Source: Vibrio sp. SCSIO 43136
GTDB taxonomy: Bacteria > Pseudomonadota > Gammaproteobacteria > Enterobacterales > Vibrionaceae
Length of the DNA: 64,000 nt
NCBI RefSeq assembly: GCF_023716565.1
Contig: NZ_CP071849.1
Span: forward strand, 1,550,001 to 1,614,000
Reading direction: 5' to 3'
Shown piece after piece: positions 44,097-53,332 of this stretch (the first letter of the stretch is position 1; the number at the start of each line of letters is the position of its first letter). The notes below the pieces were generated by a model that was not told the origin of the DNA, did not search any database, and saw nothing but the letters and a program-made list of their open reading frames with translations. A program made the position numbers and the translations under genes.

Positions 44097-46097
44097 TTAG
44101 AAAGCGTAATTTACCGATACACGAACATCTCGACCTGCGGCATACAAACCTGAGACAGAGCCCCACCCCGGTACACTGCTGTAATCTCCTACGCTTGAAT
44201 GGTCGCGATACAACTGGTCAAACAGGTTGGTGACCGTGAAGTTTACTCGAAGATCTTCGCTGCTCATTGGGTACCACTGCGCATAAATATCATGAACCTG
44301 ATAGCCCGGCTTATCGATTTTGTATGTCTCTCCAATCCAACCAATTTCCACAGCACGTTGAAGAACTTCGATGTTGTTTAAGTCAGCAACATAGGTGTAG
44401 TTCCACCCAAGCTCAATGTCTGGATTAACATCATAAGTCAGATTTAAACCAAAAGTGTCGCCACGGGAGTTAGCAAGACCAATATGTTCGTAGCCTTCCA
44501 CTGTGTTGCCGTTCAATTTGGAATCAAAGCTTGTGAAACTGGCGACCAAGGATAAATCTTCATACCAGTAATGCGCTTTCAGCTCGTACCCTTTAGTTTC
44601 CAACTTTCCAATATTCTTATACTGACTGCTACCAATTTGAGCACTGATTACATCATTGATTGCGCTCTGGAACACAGTGGCTGACGCTAGCCAATTGCTC
44701 GCCTGATACTCTATACCAACTTCTGTGTTATCCACTTTTTCAGCTTTCAAGTCAGGGTCAACACTTTTTGACTCTAGGGTAAATGTATCGCCTACTTGCT
44801 TGCCTCGCATAGCTTGAGCATAACCAGCATTCAGCTTCCAGTTATCGGTGATTTGGTAGTTGAAACCTACATTAGGACTAAAACCATCGCTGTTTACCTT
44901 GGTGTCCGTGGTCTTTTGCTCCATTTGATACTTGTCGTAACGCAAGCCATAACTTAATAGGAACTGATTGGTAAGCTGCCAGTGGTCTTGAACGTAGAGA
45001 CCAAACACGTCACCCACTTCTTCATGACCATCGGCGGCATTAGGCTCTAGAGATTTCGCTTTTGCCTTGTCATTGCGATACTCAGCACCATATGTCACCG
45101 AGTGGAGATCTACTTTGCTGGTGTTACGAATATCCAAACCAGCGGTGCGCACTTCACCATTGTATTTGCCCCAACGGTCAGTCACATCTTGGGTGACATC
45201 TGCCTGTGTGTGATAAAGCGTTGTTTCTAAATGGACTAATTGGTTCAATGTCAATGTGTGGTTAGCCGTGACGGTATGACGTTGCAACTCCATTGGGTAC
45301 AAAGTTGAACTAATACTTGCAGGCCAGTTAGGTCTTTGGTTGTAATCGCCTTGCTCGTTTCGGTTTTCGTAACTTAACGTCAGCGTTTGGTTATCTGCAA
45401 TATTGCCATTGACCTTTAAGAAACCAAGCTTTCTATCTGATGCTGTCCCAGGGATCTCATTACCATCGCCATCTTTCATGTCGTTGTTTTTTACATCGAC
45501 GAAAGTCCCCATCAAGCCCCAGTCATCACTAATCGCACCATACAAGCTAGCGCTGGCTTTACGACCACTATTGCTAAAGTAGCTGCCACTTACAGAGCCG
45601 CCAAAACTATCACCTGGAGCCAATAAGTCATCGACATTCTTGGTCTTAAAGCGAATAGCACCACCAATAGCACCTGCACCACTGGTTGCCTCACCGGCAC
45701 CTGCTTGAACCTCTACACTTTTCAGTAAGTAAGGGTCAATGGATAAACGCCCAATATGGTGGAACAGCGTACTGGTTTGTGGTGCACCATCAACCGTGAC
45801 ATTTAAGAAAGTATCTTCCAATCCACGAACATACACTTTCTGCGCAACTCCCAATGAGCCACCAACAGTAACTGAAGGTTCTGTACGAAAAATATCTTCT
45901 AAGTCTTGGGCTTGATAGCTTTCAAGTTCACTATCCGTTACGGCGAAGTTAGTCATTTCGCCTACAACAACAATGACATCTTCAGGCTTGTTTTGCTCCT
46001 GTGTATCTGAAGTTGAATCGTGTTCGTGTGCCATGAGAGTGGGTGCTGAAATCGCACTACTGATTGCAAGGGCAATCAAAGAAACTTTGGTTGTCAT
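44097..46097 (-). CDS. TonB-dependent iron (siderophore/heme) receptor
   Basis: 666 residues with a signal peptide (MTTKVSLIALAISSAISAPTLMA). A TonB-box-like EDVIVVVGE is followed by the plug (QDLEDIFRTEPSVTVGGS; KVYVRGLEDTFLNVTVDGAPQ) and a 22-strand barrel ending in aromatic Phe (VSVNYAF). A histidine pair HEH near residue 24 follows the signal. The Fur box upstream and divergent siderophore-binding protein gene argue for ferric-siderophore or heme uptake; the ligand cannot be told from sequence. Confidence 0.9.
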   Translation of the reverse strand: MTTKVSLIALAISSAISAPTLMAHEHDSTSDTQEQNKPEDVIVVVGEMTNFAVTDSELESYQAQDLEDIFRTEPSVTVGGSLGVAQKVYVRGLEDTFLNVTVDGAPQTSTLFHHIGRLSIDPYLLKSVEVQAGAGEATSGAGAIGGAIRFKTKNVDDLLAPGDSFGGSVSGSYFSNSGRKASASLYGAISDDWGLMGTFVDVKNNDMKDGDGNEIPGTASDRKLGFLKVNGNIADNQTLTLSYENRNEQGDYNQRPNWPASISSTLYPMELQRHTVTANHTLTLNQLVHLETTLYHTQADVTQDVTDRWGKYNGEVRTAGLDIRNTSKVDLHSVTYGAEYRNDKAKAKSLEPNAADGHEEVGDVFGLYVQDHWQLTNQFLLSYGLRYDKYQMEQKTTDTKVNSDGFSPNVGFNYQITDNWKLNAGYAQAMRGKQVGDTFTLESKSVDPDLKAEKVDNTEVGIEYQASNWLASATVFQSAINDVISAQIGSSQYKNIGKLETKGYELKAHYWYEDLSLVASFTSFDSKLNGNTVEGYEHIGLANSRGDTFGLNLTYDVNPDIELGWNYTYVADLNNIEVLQRAVEIGWIGETYKIDKPGYQVHDIYAQWYPMSSEDLRVNFTVTNLFDQLYRDHSSVGDYSSVPGWGSVSGLYAAGRDVRVSVNYAF

Positions 46098-46160
46098 ATT
46101 TTATTTTCCATGAGTCGAGCTCTATTTAATTGTGTTATTTAATCGCTTATGGGCGACTAC

Positions 46161-46205
46161 CACTGCTCGCAATGATAATGGATCTCATTATCATTGCGAG
46201 CAGTG
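46161..46205. promoter_or_regulatory. Fur box inside a 20-bp perfect inverted repeat
   Basis: GATAATGGATCTCATTATC (46174-46192) matches the 19-bp Fur consensus at 15 positions. It lies at the centre of a perfect inverted repeat with 20-bp arms (46161-46180 and 46186-46205, spacer GATCT), 64-108 bp before the TonB receptor start. Confidence 0.8.
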
Positions 46206-46368
46206 TTTTATAACAATTCCACATAGAAAAACACCAAAAAGACTAATCAACTCGCACGTTTTGTGATCATGGTTACACTTCGTGAAAAACTCCAATCTGC
46301 GGTAACTGACAAAAATCACAACTATTCAATTAGTTACTGTTGCACCACTGAACACTTCGCCAATAAAT

Positions 46369-46387
46369 GATATTGATTATCATTAAC
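46369..46387. promoter_or_regulatory. Fur box upstream of siderophore-binding protein
   Basis: GATATTGATTATCATTAAC matches the Fur consensus GATAATGATAATCATTATC at 16 of 19 positions, 57-75 bp before the start at 46444. Confidence 0.82.
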
Positions 46388-46443
46388 ATAATTTTATACT
46401 GCCAATCCTGTTCGACTAATTCATGCATAAATAGGGAATAAAA

Positions 46444-47364
46444 ATGTATCTTCTTCAAAGGTTTTTCAGGCAAATAAGCTTGGTCTGTATTCTTGCCTTG
46501 GGTTTTGTCACTGCCGCTAATGCGGTTACGGTAGAACACATCGCAGGCAAAACGACCATCAATAAAGTACCTCAACGTATTGCCGTATTAGGTCACGGTA
46601 GCCTAGATCTACTCAATTACTTGGAAATTCAACCTGTTGGGGCACTTCATTCGCTACTGCCGAGCTATTTGAAAAAATATGAATCCACAACCGTGAATAC
46701 CGGGTCATTCCATGAACCAGACTTTGAAGCCCTATATACGTTAAAACCTGATTTGATCATCGTGGAAAATCGTATGGTCCACTTATATGAAGAGATCAGC
46801 AAAATTGCACCTGCCGTGATGTTCTACGTAGAGGACGGAGAGTATTGGAAAAACACGCAAAAGAACTGGCGTATGCTTGGCAAGGTATTGGGTAGAGAAG
46901 ACGATATAGAAGCCAAGATCAGTGCAACCTCTAAGCTCATATCTAAAGCTTCAAGTCAGGCAAAAGAACAGCAGTTAAAAGCACTTATGCTGATGAATAG
47001 CGGAGGTAATATCTCCATGTACAATCAAGGTAGTCGCTTCTCACTAGTATTCGATGAGTTTGGTTTCACAGACTCTTCGACCACATTTAAGCCGACAGTA
47101 AACCGACCGCATGGAAATCTGATCTCGTTTGAATACATTAAAGATGCACAGCCAGAGGTTATTTTTATCCTCGACCGTGAACAAGCTATTGGCCTAAGTG
47201 AAGATAAGGCAAAACAGCAGTTCAACAATGCACTAATCAAATCTACGCCTGCAAGCAAGAATGACAAAATCGTATTTATCGATCCCAATGCTTGGTATCT
47301 AACGGCTGGCGGAATCACAGCTACAGACAATATCATCAAAGATGTCTTCAAGGCTCTAGATTAA
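46444..47364 (+). CDS. Periplasmic siderophore-binding protein (FatB/CeuE-like)
   Basis: 306 residues with an N-terminal signal sequence (RFFRQISLVCILALGFVTAANA). Class III (BtuF/FhuD-type) two-lobe binding protein: VEHIAGKTTINKVPQRIAVLGHGSLDLLNYL, TLKPDLIIVENRMVHLYEEI and the Tyr-rich segment YLTAGGITATDNI. It resembles VctP/CeuE-type catechol siderophore binders. No permease or ATPase follows, so it must feed an ABC importer elsewhere. Fur box upstream. Confidence 0.85.
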   Translation: MYLLQRFFRQISLVCILALGFVTAANAVTVEHIAGKTTINKVPQRIAVLGHGSLDLLNYLEIQPVGALHSLLPSYLKKYESTTVNTGSFHEPDFEALYTLKPDLIIVENRMVHLYEEISKIAPAVMFYVEDGEYWKNTQKNWRMLGKVLGREDDIEAKISATSKLISKASSQAKEQQLKALMLMNSGGNISMYNQGSRFSLVFDEFGFTDSSTTFKPTVNRPHGNLISFEYIKDAQPEVIFILDREQAIGLSEDKAKQQFNNALIKSTPASKNDKIVFIDPNAWYLTAGGITATDNIIKDVFKALD

Positions 47365-47377
47365 ACAATCATCAAGT

Positions 47378-47399
47378 GGCTGCTTGACTAACAGCAGCC
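47378..47399 (+). terminator. Weak hairpin after siderophore-binding gene
   Basis: GGCTGCT (47378-47384) pairs with AGCAGCC (47393-47399), 8-nt loop. T-run is poor. Confidence 0.4.
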
Positions 47400-47541
47400 G
47401 CTCTTAACAGCATCATTGATTTTATTGATACATTAGGGCATGTAAACTGGCTATCAGGATAGCGAATTGTAGAATCACTTTATCAATATTCATCACTATA
47501 TTTCTCTATAGCCGAATGGATGATTAACGATCTGAAGAAGT

Positions 47542-47814
47542 CTAATCGTCGCCTGCCTCCCGATAGTTATAACGACGTTCCCTTACGTGCCAATATCTAT
47601 CTATCGCAAAGCCACCAAAAAAGAGCACGATAAACATCGACAAACCATATTGAGTGATAAATTGGCCTAAATCCAATCGGTCTGATTGCAACCAGTAGCC
47701 AAATAGTGACCCACAGACAACAGTCATTAGCATTGATGTCATTTTGTTTAGAAGATAGCGCCTACGGCCAACTTTACGTATCTCTTTCCACTCAGATTGT
47801 TGCTTTAAGTTCAT
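47542..47814 (-). CDS. Small two-span membrane protein
   Basis: 90 residues with spans at about 27-45 and 58-76 and a charged tail (DRYWHVRERRYNYREAGDD). ATG 47814 follows GGAGGTGG. No family recognised. Stands alone between the siderophore-binding and amino-acid-type binding protein genes. Confidence 0.65.
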   Translation of the reverse strand: MNLKQQSEWKEIRKVGRRRYLLNKMTSMLMTVVCGSLFGYWLQSDRLDLGQFITQYGLSMFIVLFFGGFAIDRYWHVRERRYNYREAGDD

Positions 47815-48043
47815 CTCCACCTCCAACCTAGTGCTGTAGATTGTATTCACTATTAGCACTCATAGTTTGCATTTTGATTCTGCTTTGCGAAGCAAATAAC
47901 AGTGTGCTTATTGGTGCAACTGTGAGAGTCTAACAGACAATCGTTGAACAATTACCCGTTGTGAAAACTAGATAAATCAAGCCGCTGAGGTCTATATTTA
48001 CAATCACTATTCGCCAATATTGCTCCTCAAGGAAGCTTGGTCA

Positions 48044-48817
48044 ATGTTGAATAAACGCTTTGATTTTCGAGCACTAAGCCATATTTGCCTGCTAATGACG
48101 CTTTTAAGTCTTGCATCACCCATGGCCTTTGCAGTCGATAAGATGATCGTCACTCGTGGAGATGGTAACTGGCCGCCATTTGAGATGGTTGAAGACGGTG
48201 AGCTCACGGGTTTTCATATCGAACTTGTCAAAGTCGTCGCCTATCAAGCTGATATTGATGTTGAGTTCAAAAATTTGCCGTGGCCAAGAGCCATCAAAAT
48301 GGTACAACGAGGCAAAGCCGATGCCGTTACCTACGTTGCCAAAAATGAAGAACGCACTAAGTTTATTCATTACTTCCACGCCAATACACTCTCGGGCACT
48401 GCCCACTATTTGCTCAAACACAAGTCTCGCAAAGACATTCACTTCAATGGTAATTTAAATCAACTCACCCCACATACCGTCGTGCATCTTTCACAGTATA
48501 CTTTTGGTGATGCATTCGATAATGCCACCGACATTAACAAGACTGCAGTGAAGTCTACTAAGCAGATACTGAAACTCATCGCAAGCCAGCGCTATGATCT
48601 TGGCGTGATCAGCGAAGAAGATTTAGGTGAAGCCAATCGTTCCGAGTACATAGACCAAATAGAGTTTATTCTGCCTCCCCTTTATACCACCTCGGTCTAC
48701 ATTGGCTTTTCCAAGCACGAGCACACCCAAACGATTGCTGAAAAGTTCACCGCTCAAATGAAGCTATTCAAGCAAACCAAGGAATACCAAGAATTGAGGG
48801 ACAAGTACGGCCTTTGA
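48044..48817 (+). CDS. Periplasmic amino-acid-type binding protein (SBP_bac_3), orphan
   Basis: 257 residues with signal sequence (about 1-31, ending SPMAFA). NWPPFEMVEDGELTGFHIELVKVVAYQADIDVEFKNLPWPRAIKMVQRGKADAV is a type 3 extracellular solute-binding domain. ATG 48044 lies behind an AAGGAAG site; the longer frame starts with TTG. No ABC permease nearby; such orphans may act as sensors. A similar orphan lies at 59322. Confidence 0.82.
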   Translation: MLNKRFDFRALSHICLLMTLLSLASPMAFAVDKMIVTRGDGNWPPFEMVEDGELTGFHIELVKVVAYQADIDVEFKNLPWPRAIKMVQRGKADAVTYVAKNEERTKFIHYFHANTLSGTAHYLLKHKSRKDIHFNGNLNQLTPHTVVHLSQYTFGDAFDNATDINKTAVKSTKQILKLIASQRYDLGVISEEDLGEANRSEYIDQIEFILPPLYTTSVYIGFSKHEHTQTIAEKFTAQMKLFKQTKEYQELRDKYGL

Positions 48818-48829
48818 TCTCTTGGCGGT

Positions 48830-49003
48830 ATGAACCGAATGAAAGGATTTAAACAACAGCTACCCACCAAAATCTGCCCTGTATGCCAGCGCACCTTTTC
48901 TTGGCGTAAAAAATGGGCTCTTAATTGGAATGAGGTGGTTTATTGCTCAGAGCGCTGTCGACGACAAAAAAACACCAAATCTGAGCACAAACTACCAAGG
49001 TAG
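48830..49003 (+). CDS. DUF2256 zinc-binding small protein
   Basis: 57 residues, easily overlooked. [20 protein letters not shown] then [12 protein letters not shown] shows the C-x2-C ... C-x3-C zinc-knuckle of DUF2256. ATG 48830 and in-frame ATG 48839 are both possible. It overlaps the convergent SDR gene by 12 bp. DUF2256 is commonly found beside or fused to cryptochrome-like photolyases, and here such genes follow at once on the other strand, so a role in the photolyase/cryptochrome cluster is likely. Confidence 0.8.
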   Translation: MNRMKGFKQQLPTKICPVCQRTFSWRKKWALNWNEVVYCSERCRRQKNTKSEHKLPR

Positions 49004-49699
49004 ACGCTGCCCGTCGTAAGCCCAAAACGCACCACTATCAGCAGGTGTCGCACCTTCAATTAAACCAATCAAATCATCCGCTACCTTGTCTGGATGAAAT
49101 AGACTTCCTGTCGGTACGTTAGATTGAAAAGGCTTGGACAGCGCGGTATTGGTTGTGCCTGGGTGAAGTGCAAGCACCGCCCCTTGTTTAATCGTACGCT
49201 GCCACTCTATCGCCAAGGTTTTTAAAAACATATTGAGCGCCGCTTTAGACATGCGATAGCTATACCAGCCACCCAAACGATTGTCTTCAATACTGCCCAC
49301 CTTTGCAGAAATGGTCACGAACTTAGCCATAGAACTCGCTTTGAGCAAAGGGCTAAAGTGCTTGGCGAGCAGCATGGATGGCAAGGTGTTCGTCGCAATA
49401 TTTTGCAGGAAGAAGTCTTCATCAATAGCAGCGATATTTTTCTCAGGCCCGCACTCACTGGTGTGAAGCATGCCAACACAATTTATCAACCAATCCAGTT
49501 GGTTGAGCGCCCTCGAAAGTTGTGCAATGTGATGTTCATCAGTGACATCGAGCCGATGCCAGATAACCCACTCTGACGTCCATTGCGGTTGGTGTCGACG
49601 GTAAGTTGCGTGTACATTTGCTTGGGGAAAACGCTGGGCCAGCGCCTTTACCATCGCAAGCCCTATACCACCATTACCACCGATGACTAAGATATCCAT
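48992..49699 (-). CDS. SDR (C-factor-like) next to photolyases
   Basis: 235 residues. [16 protein letters not shown] is the cofactor glycine motif; [13 protein letters not shown] has the catalytic Tyr-x3-Lys; [14 protein letters not shown] follows. It belongs to the CsgA/C-factor-like SDRs, often grouped with photolyase and cryptochrome genes in Vibrio. Start coupled to the photolyase stop (TAAATG overlap). Substrate unknown. Confidence 0.82.
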   Translation of the reverse strand: MDILVIGGNGGIGLAMVKALAQRFPQANVHATYRRHQPQWTSEWVIWHRLDVTDEHHIAQLSRALNQLDWLINCVGMLHTSECGPEKNIAAIDEDFFLQNIATNTLPSMLLAKHFSPLLKASSMAKFVTISAKVGSIEDNRLGGWYSYRMSKAALNMFLKTLAIEWQRTIKQGAVLALHPGTTNTALSKPFQSNVPTGSLFHPDKVADDLIGLIEGATPADSGAFWAYDGQRLPW

Positions 49700-51244
49700 T
49701 TAAAGAGACTCCAAATTGTCTAAATAGTGGTTTGCTGTATCTAACACCGCTTGGCGCTGCTCTTCGCTCATATTGTCCCACGAGCGATAAATCATGCCGA
49801 TCCTTGGGTTCACGGCGAGTCGTTTTTGATGTTTATCCATAAAGCGCCAATAGAGGCTATTGAAGGGGCATGAGCGAGGGCCACTTTTGACTTTTATGTC
49901 GTACTGGCAACCTTGGCAATAGTCACTCATACGATTGATGTAAGCACCACTTGCTGCGTAAGGCTTGGTCGCAATAATACCGTCATCCGCAAATAGGGCC
50001 ATACCTCGTGTATTAGGCATTTCTACCCATTCAATGGCATCGATATAGATACCCAAATACCAAGCGTCGACTTGAGAGGGATCAATCTCGGTCAGCATAC
50101 AAAAATTGCCTGTCACCATTAAACGTTGAATATGATGGGCATAGGCATAGTCAAGAGACTGATCAATAGCATGTTTCATGCAATTCATCTTGGTCTGTCC
50201 TGTCCAGAAATAACCGGGAAGCGCCCTATCGGCTTCTAATGCGTTTAGAGTTGCGTAGTGCGGCATATTCGCCCAGTAAATCCCTCGCACATACTCGCGC
50301 CAGCCTAAGATCTGCCTGACAAACCCCTCAATCTGCGACAGTTCAATATCTGGGTTGCGTCGATAAGTATCAACTGCCGTGTCGATGACCTCTTTTGGGT
50401 TGAGCAGTTTGGTATTGATCGAAAAAGACAAACGGCTGTGGTACAAGCTCCAATGAGCAGGGTGCTTATGAGTCATTGCGTCTTGAAAGCGCCCAAAAAG
50501 AGGTAAGCACACCGTGCAAAAGTGCGCCAGTAATGTCAGGCTTTGAGCACGATTAGTCGGCCAAAGGAGAGGGCCATCGAGTCGCCCAATGGTCTTTATG
50601 TCATGACGTTCGAGACGTTGCACCACAGCTTCAACATTTTGCGAAAACACCAGTGGTTGCGGTAGCGATTCAATATCCGAAGGCTTGAGTTTATTGCGGT
50701 TATTGGCGTCATAATTCCATTTTCCTCCTTCTGGCTTACCAGCCTCCATCAACACGTCAAAACGCTTACGCATGCGGCGGTAAAAGTGCTCCATCATCAC
50801 ATGTTTACCACGGGGAAATTGACTCTCTAGCTCGTCAAACTCGAGTAAGAAGTGCTCACTATCGACACAAGAAACCTCAACACCTTCAGCGCAGAAAGAC
50901 TGCATTTGTTCAAGCAAGCGATATTCATCAGGTCTTTGGTACTCAAAGCGCTGAGCACCAAATTCATGCAGGTAGTGAGTAAGTAGACCATCGAGTGAAT
51001 CAAACTCATGAGTGTCATCTAAGGTAAGGTGCATGACCCGATGACCATCACTTTGCAGCTCCTTGGCAAACTGCTGCATGGCAACAAAAAATGCACATAT
51101 CTTCTGAATATGGTGAGAAACGTATACACCTTCTTGTTTAAGCTCAGCCACAATATAAATGACACTGTCGTCGACCCTATCGAACCAAGAGTGCTGTAGG
51201 TTTAATTGATCGCCTAGAATGAGCCGCACCGTTTGTATCGTCAT
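49700..51244 (-). CDS. FeS-type bacterial cryptochrome/(6-4) photolyase
   Basis: 514 residues. LILGDQLNLQHSWF and the C-terminal helical FAD domain match the iron-sulfur bacterial cryptochrome/photolyase group. Four cysteines (355, 443, 446, 459) have the spacing 88-3-13 of the [4Fe-4S] ligands of Agrobacterium PhrB. YCQGCQYDIK and RSCPFNSLYW carry three of them. The family repairs (6-4) photoproducts with FAD and a lumazine antenna. Middle gene of a leftward run: cryptochrome DASH (12 bp upstream), this gene, SDR. Confidence 0.93.
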   Translation of the reverse strand: MTIQTVRLILGDQLNLQHSWFDRVDDSVIYIVAELKQEGVYVSHHIQKICAFFVAMQQFAKELQSDGHRVMHLTLDDTHEFDSLDGLLTHYLHEFGAQRFEYQRPDEYRLLEQMQSFCAEGVEVSCVDSEHFLLEFDELESQFPRGKHVMMEHFYRRMRKRFDVLMEAGKPEGGKWNYDANNRNKLKPSDIESLPQPLVFSQNVEAVVQRLERHDIKTIGRLDGPLLWPTNRAQSLTLLAHFCTVCLPLFGRFQDAMTHKHPAHWSLYHSRLSFSINTKLLNPKEVIDTAVDTYRRNPDIELSQIEGFVRQILGWREYVRGIYWANMPHYATLNALEADRALPGYFWTGQTKMNCMKHAIDQSLDYAYAHHIQRLMVTGNFCMLTEIDPSQVDAWYLGIYIDAIEWVEMPNTRGMALFADDGIIATKPYAASGAYINRMSDYCQGCQYDIKVKSGPRSCPFNSLYWRFMDKHQKRLAVNPRIGMIYRSWDNMSEEQRQAVLDTANHYLDNLESL

Positions 51245-51256
51245 TATCGATCCTCA

Positions 51257-52603
51257 CTATCTATTGCTAGAGTCGACCATAATTGGCCAATCCACCATAT
51301 CAACAACATCGATACCTTGTCTGTCCTCTGTATTCGTCCACTGGTTAATGAATTCTCGGTTGGGGTCATAAATTTCGGTCTGTTTTTCAAGGTTAAAACG
51401 ACGGCTGCCTTGCGGGTCGGCCCCAACACCTGCAATGTACTGCCAATTGGCCCAATTTGACGCTACGTCATAATCAATTAACTGAGATTCAAAGTAAGCC
51501 GCACCATACCGCCAATCAACTTCTAGCTCGTGTACCAGACAGCTTGCAACTAACTGCCGACCTCGATTTGACATATATCCAGTGCTACTAAGTTGGTTCA
51601 TGCACGCATTAACAAGAGGGTAAGGTGTTTTGCCCTCCTGCCACGCTTTAAAGCGACTAGGATAAAAACTGGTAAGTGGTGACTTGCCATGAATGCCTGA
51701 AAAACTAAACAGTTTTTCCCGATGCTGACGTGCATACCAGTAGAAATACTCACGCCATAAAAGCTCGAAGAAGATCCAGTAAGTAGAGTCATTGCGACCA
51801 AAACTCTGTTCATAGTTGACCAGTGAGCGCAAAATGTGTTTCGGAGCGATGCAACCATGTGCCAACCAAGGAGAAAACTTGGTTGAGTAATCCTTACCAT
51901 CTAGGCCATTACGAGTCTGCTTATAGTGACTGGCTAAATTGCGGGCAAAGTATCGCTGGCAATGGACAAGCGCTTCTCCCTCGCCACCGACAAACTCTCC
52001 ACCTACAAAATCGCCACTGGTCATCCAAGGTGTAATGGCATCTCCTCCCACACCAATATGGCTCGGGCTAGGAGGAAGTGTATCTATTTTGCTGACCTGC
52101 AACTCTATCGGTAATGTTTCGACTCTTTTGCGAAATTGAGTAAAAGTCTTAGGTAGCTCAGAAAGATCAAAGGGTAATTGAGCTATCTCGTACAAAGTAC
52201 CAACGGGCTGCTGAACAATGGTCAAGAATTCGAAGTGATCACTTAGAGCCGAGACTACTTTTTGCTCATCACTGCCCGCAGAGTGATTGCAATAGAGATG
52301 GGTAATACCTAGATGTTCAATCGTACGGATCATAGCAACCAAAGGGGGCAAGCCTGAAACAAACAAACGCTGTCCAAGCGCTTTCAATCCATCATCAAGC
52401 GATGTAAGTGACTGCTCAAGAAAGCAATGCTTGGCGTGACCAAATTGTCCAACCTGAGCATATCGCCGCAAGTAATCATTCAGATGTGGCCTGCAAAACA
52501 GACACACTAGTCTGTCCGAATCCCGAGCAGCTTTTGATAAAAGGGCGTTATCTTGAAGGCGTAAGTCATTAGTAAACCAGTACAGCGCTGTTTGATTGAC
52601 CAT
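51257..52603 (-). CDS. Cryptochrome DASH
   Basis: 448 residues. N-terminal photolyase antenna domain (YWFTNDLRLQDN) and C-terminal FAD domain with GRQLVASCLVHELEVDWRYGAAYFE and the diagnostic GVGADPQGSRRFNLEKQ of the DASH branch. DASH proteins repair cyclobutane dimers in single-stranded DNA or act in blue-light signalling. First gene of the leftward cryDASH-photolyase-SDR run; 12 bp separate it from the photolyase. Confidence 0.93.
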   Translation of the reverse strand: MVNQTALYWFTNDLRLQDNALLSKAARDSDRLVCLFCRPHLNDYLRRYAQVGQFGHAKHCFLEQSLTSLDDGLKALGQRLFVSGLPPLVAMIRTIEHLGITHLYCNHSAGSDEQKVVSALSDHFEFLTIVQQPVGTLYEIAQLPFDLSELPKTFTQFRKRVETLPIELQVSKIDTLPPSPSHIGVGGDAITPWMTSGDFVGGEFVGGEGEALVHCQRYFARNLASHYKQTRNGLDGKDYSTKFSPWLAHGCIAPKHILRSLVNYEQSFGRNDSTYWIFFELLWREYFYWYARQHREKLFSFSGIHGKSPLTSFYPSRFKAWQEGKTPYPLVNACMNQLSSTGYMSNRGRQLVASCLVHELEVDWRYGAAYFESQLIDYDVASNWANWQYIAGVGADPQGSRRFNLEKQTEIYDPNREFINQWTNTEDRQGIDVVDMVDWPIMVDSSNR

Positions 52604-52689
52604 GCTCTCTCCTTGGGGCCGTATCGCATTTAATTGCTTACGACCATCAAGTGCTAAGCGATCATTACTCCTTCCATTTAGGGGACAAG

Positions 52690-53319
52690 TTAAACTTCTC
52701 GCTCCAGCTGGTGCAAAAAGCCCTGCATGTACTCAGTACGTTGACGGGCTTCTTGCGTTGCGGCCTCGGTGTTCATGGTGTCCACCAGTTTCAAAAGCTT
52801 GATATAAAAATGATCGACTGTGTAATTCTTATCATCTGGCGCTCGCTCATGACAGAACGGGTCCACTGGGTTATACAGCTTAGCGCCAAAGCTAGTACTC
52901 ACTTGCAAGCAGCGAGCAATACCAATCGCACCAAGCGCATCCAGTCGGTCTGCATCTTGGACAATTTGGGCTTCAAGGGTTTCAGGTTTGATGTTGGCAC
53001 TGAAACTGTGAGTAATAATGGCGTGAGCGATTGCGTCAAAGTGCTCACTCGGGTAATCAATCGATGCTAGAAAGTCAATTGCAACTTCCGCCGCCTTTTG
53101 CGAACTTTGGGCACGAAGAGCGTGGTTTTTAGGGTAAGTGAAACAGTCATGTAGATAGGCCGCTGGCAGCACCACCGCCATTTGAGCATCCTCTGCCAAA
53201 CATAGCTGTTTGGCTGTCTTAACCACGCGCATCACGTGTCCGATGTCATGGCCGGCATCTTGCGTCATGCACTGCTGCATAAACTGAACAAATTGAGGTT
53301 CAAAATGATCTAAATTCAC
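52690..53319 (-). CDS. HD-domain phosphohydrolase
   Basis: 209 residues. GHDIGHVMRV, AAYLHDCF and VQDADRLDALGAIG supply the H...HD...D metal-binding set, as in YedJ-like uncharacterised HD proteins. Substrate likely a nucleotide or phosphodiester. It reads leftward 87 bp from the cryDASH gene, and is immediately downstream of the LacI gene on the same strand (13 bp), so they may be co-transcribed. Confidence 0.83.
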   Translation of the reverse strand: MNLDHFEPQFVQFMQQCMTQDAGHDIGHVMRVVKTAKQLCLAEDAQMAVVLPAAYLHDCFTYPKNHALRAQSSQKAAEVAIDFLASIDYPSEHFDAIAHAIITHSFSANIKPETLEAQIVQDADRLDALGAIGIARCLQVSTSFGAKLYNPVDPFCHERAPDDKNYTVDHFYIKLLKLVDTMNTEAATQEARQRTEYMQGFLHQLEREV

Positions 53320-53332
53320 TGACGTATACTCT

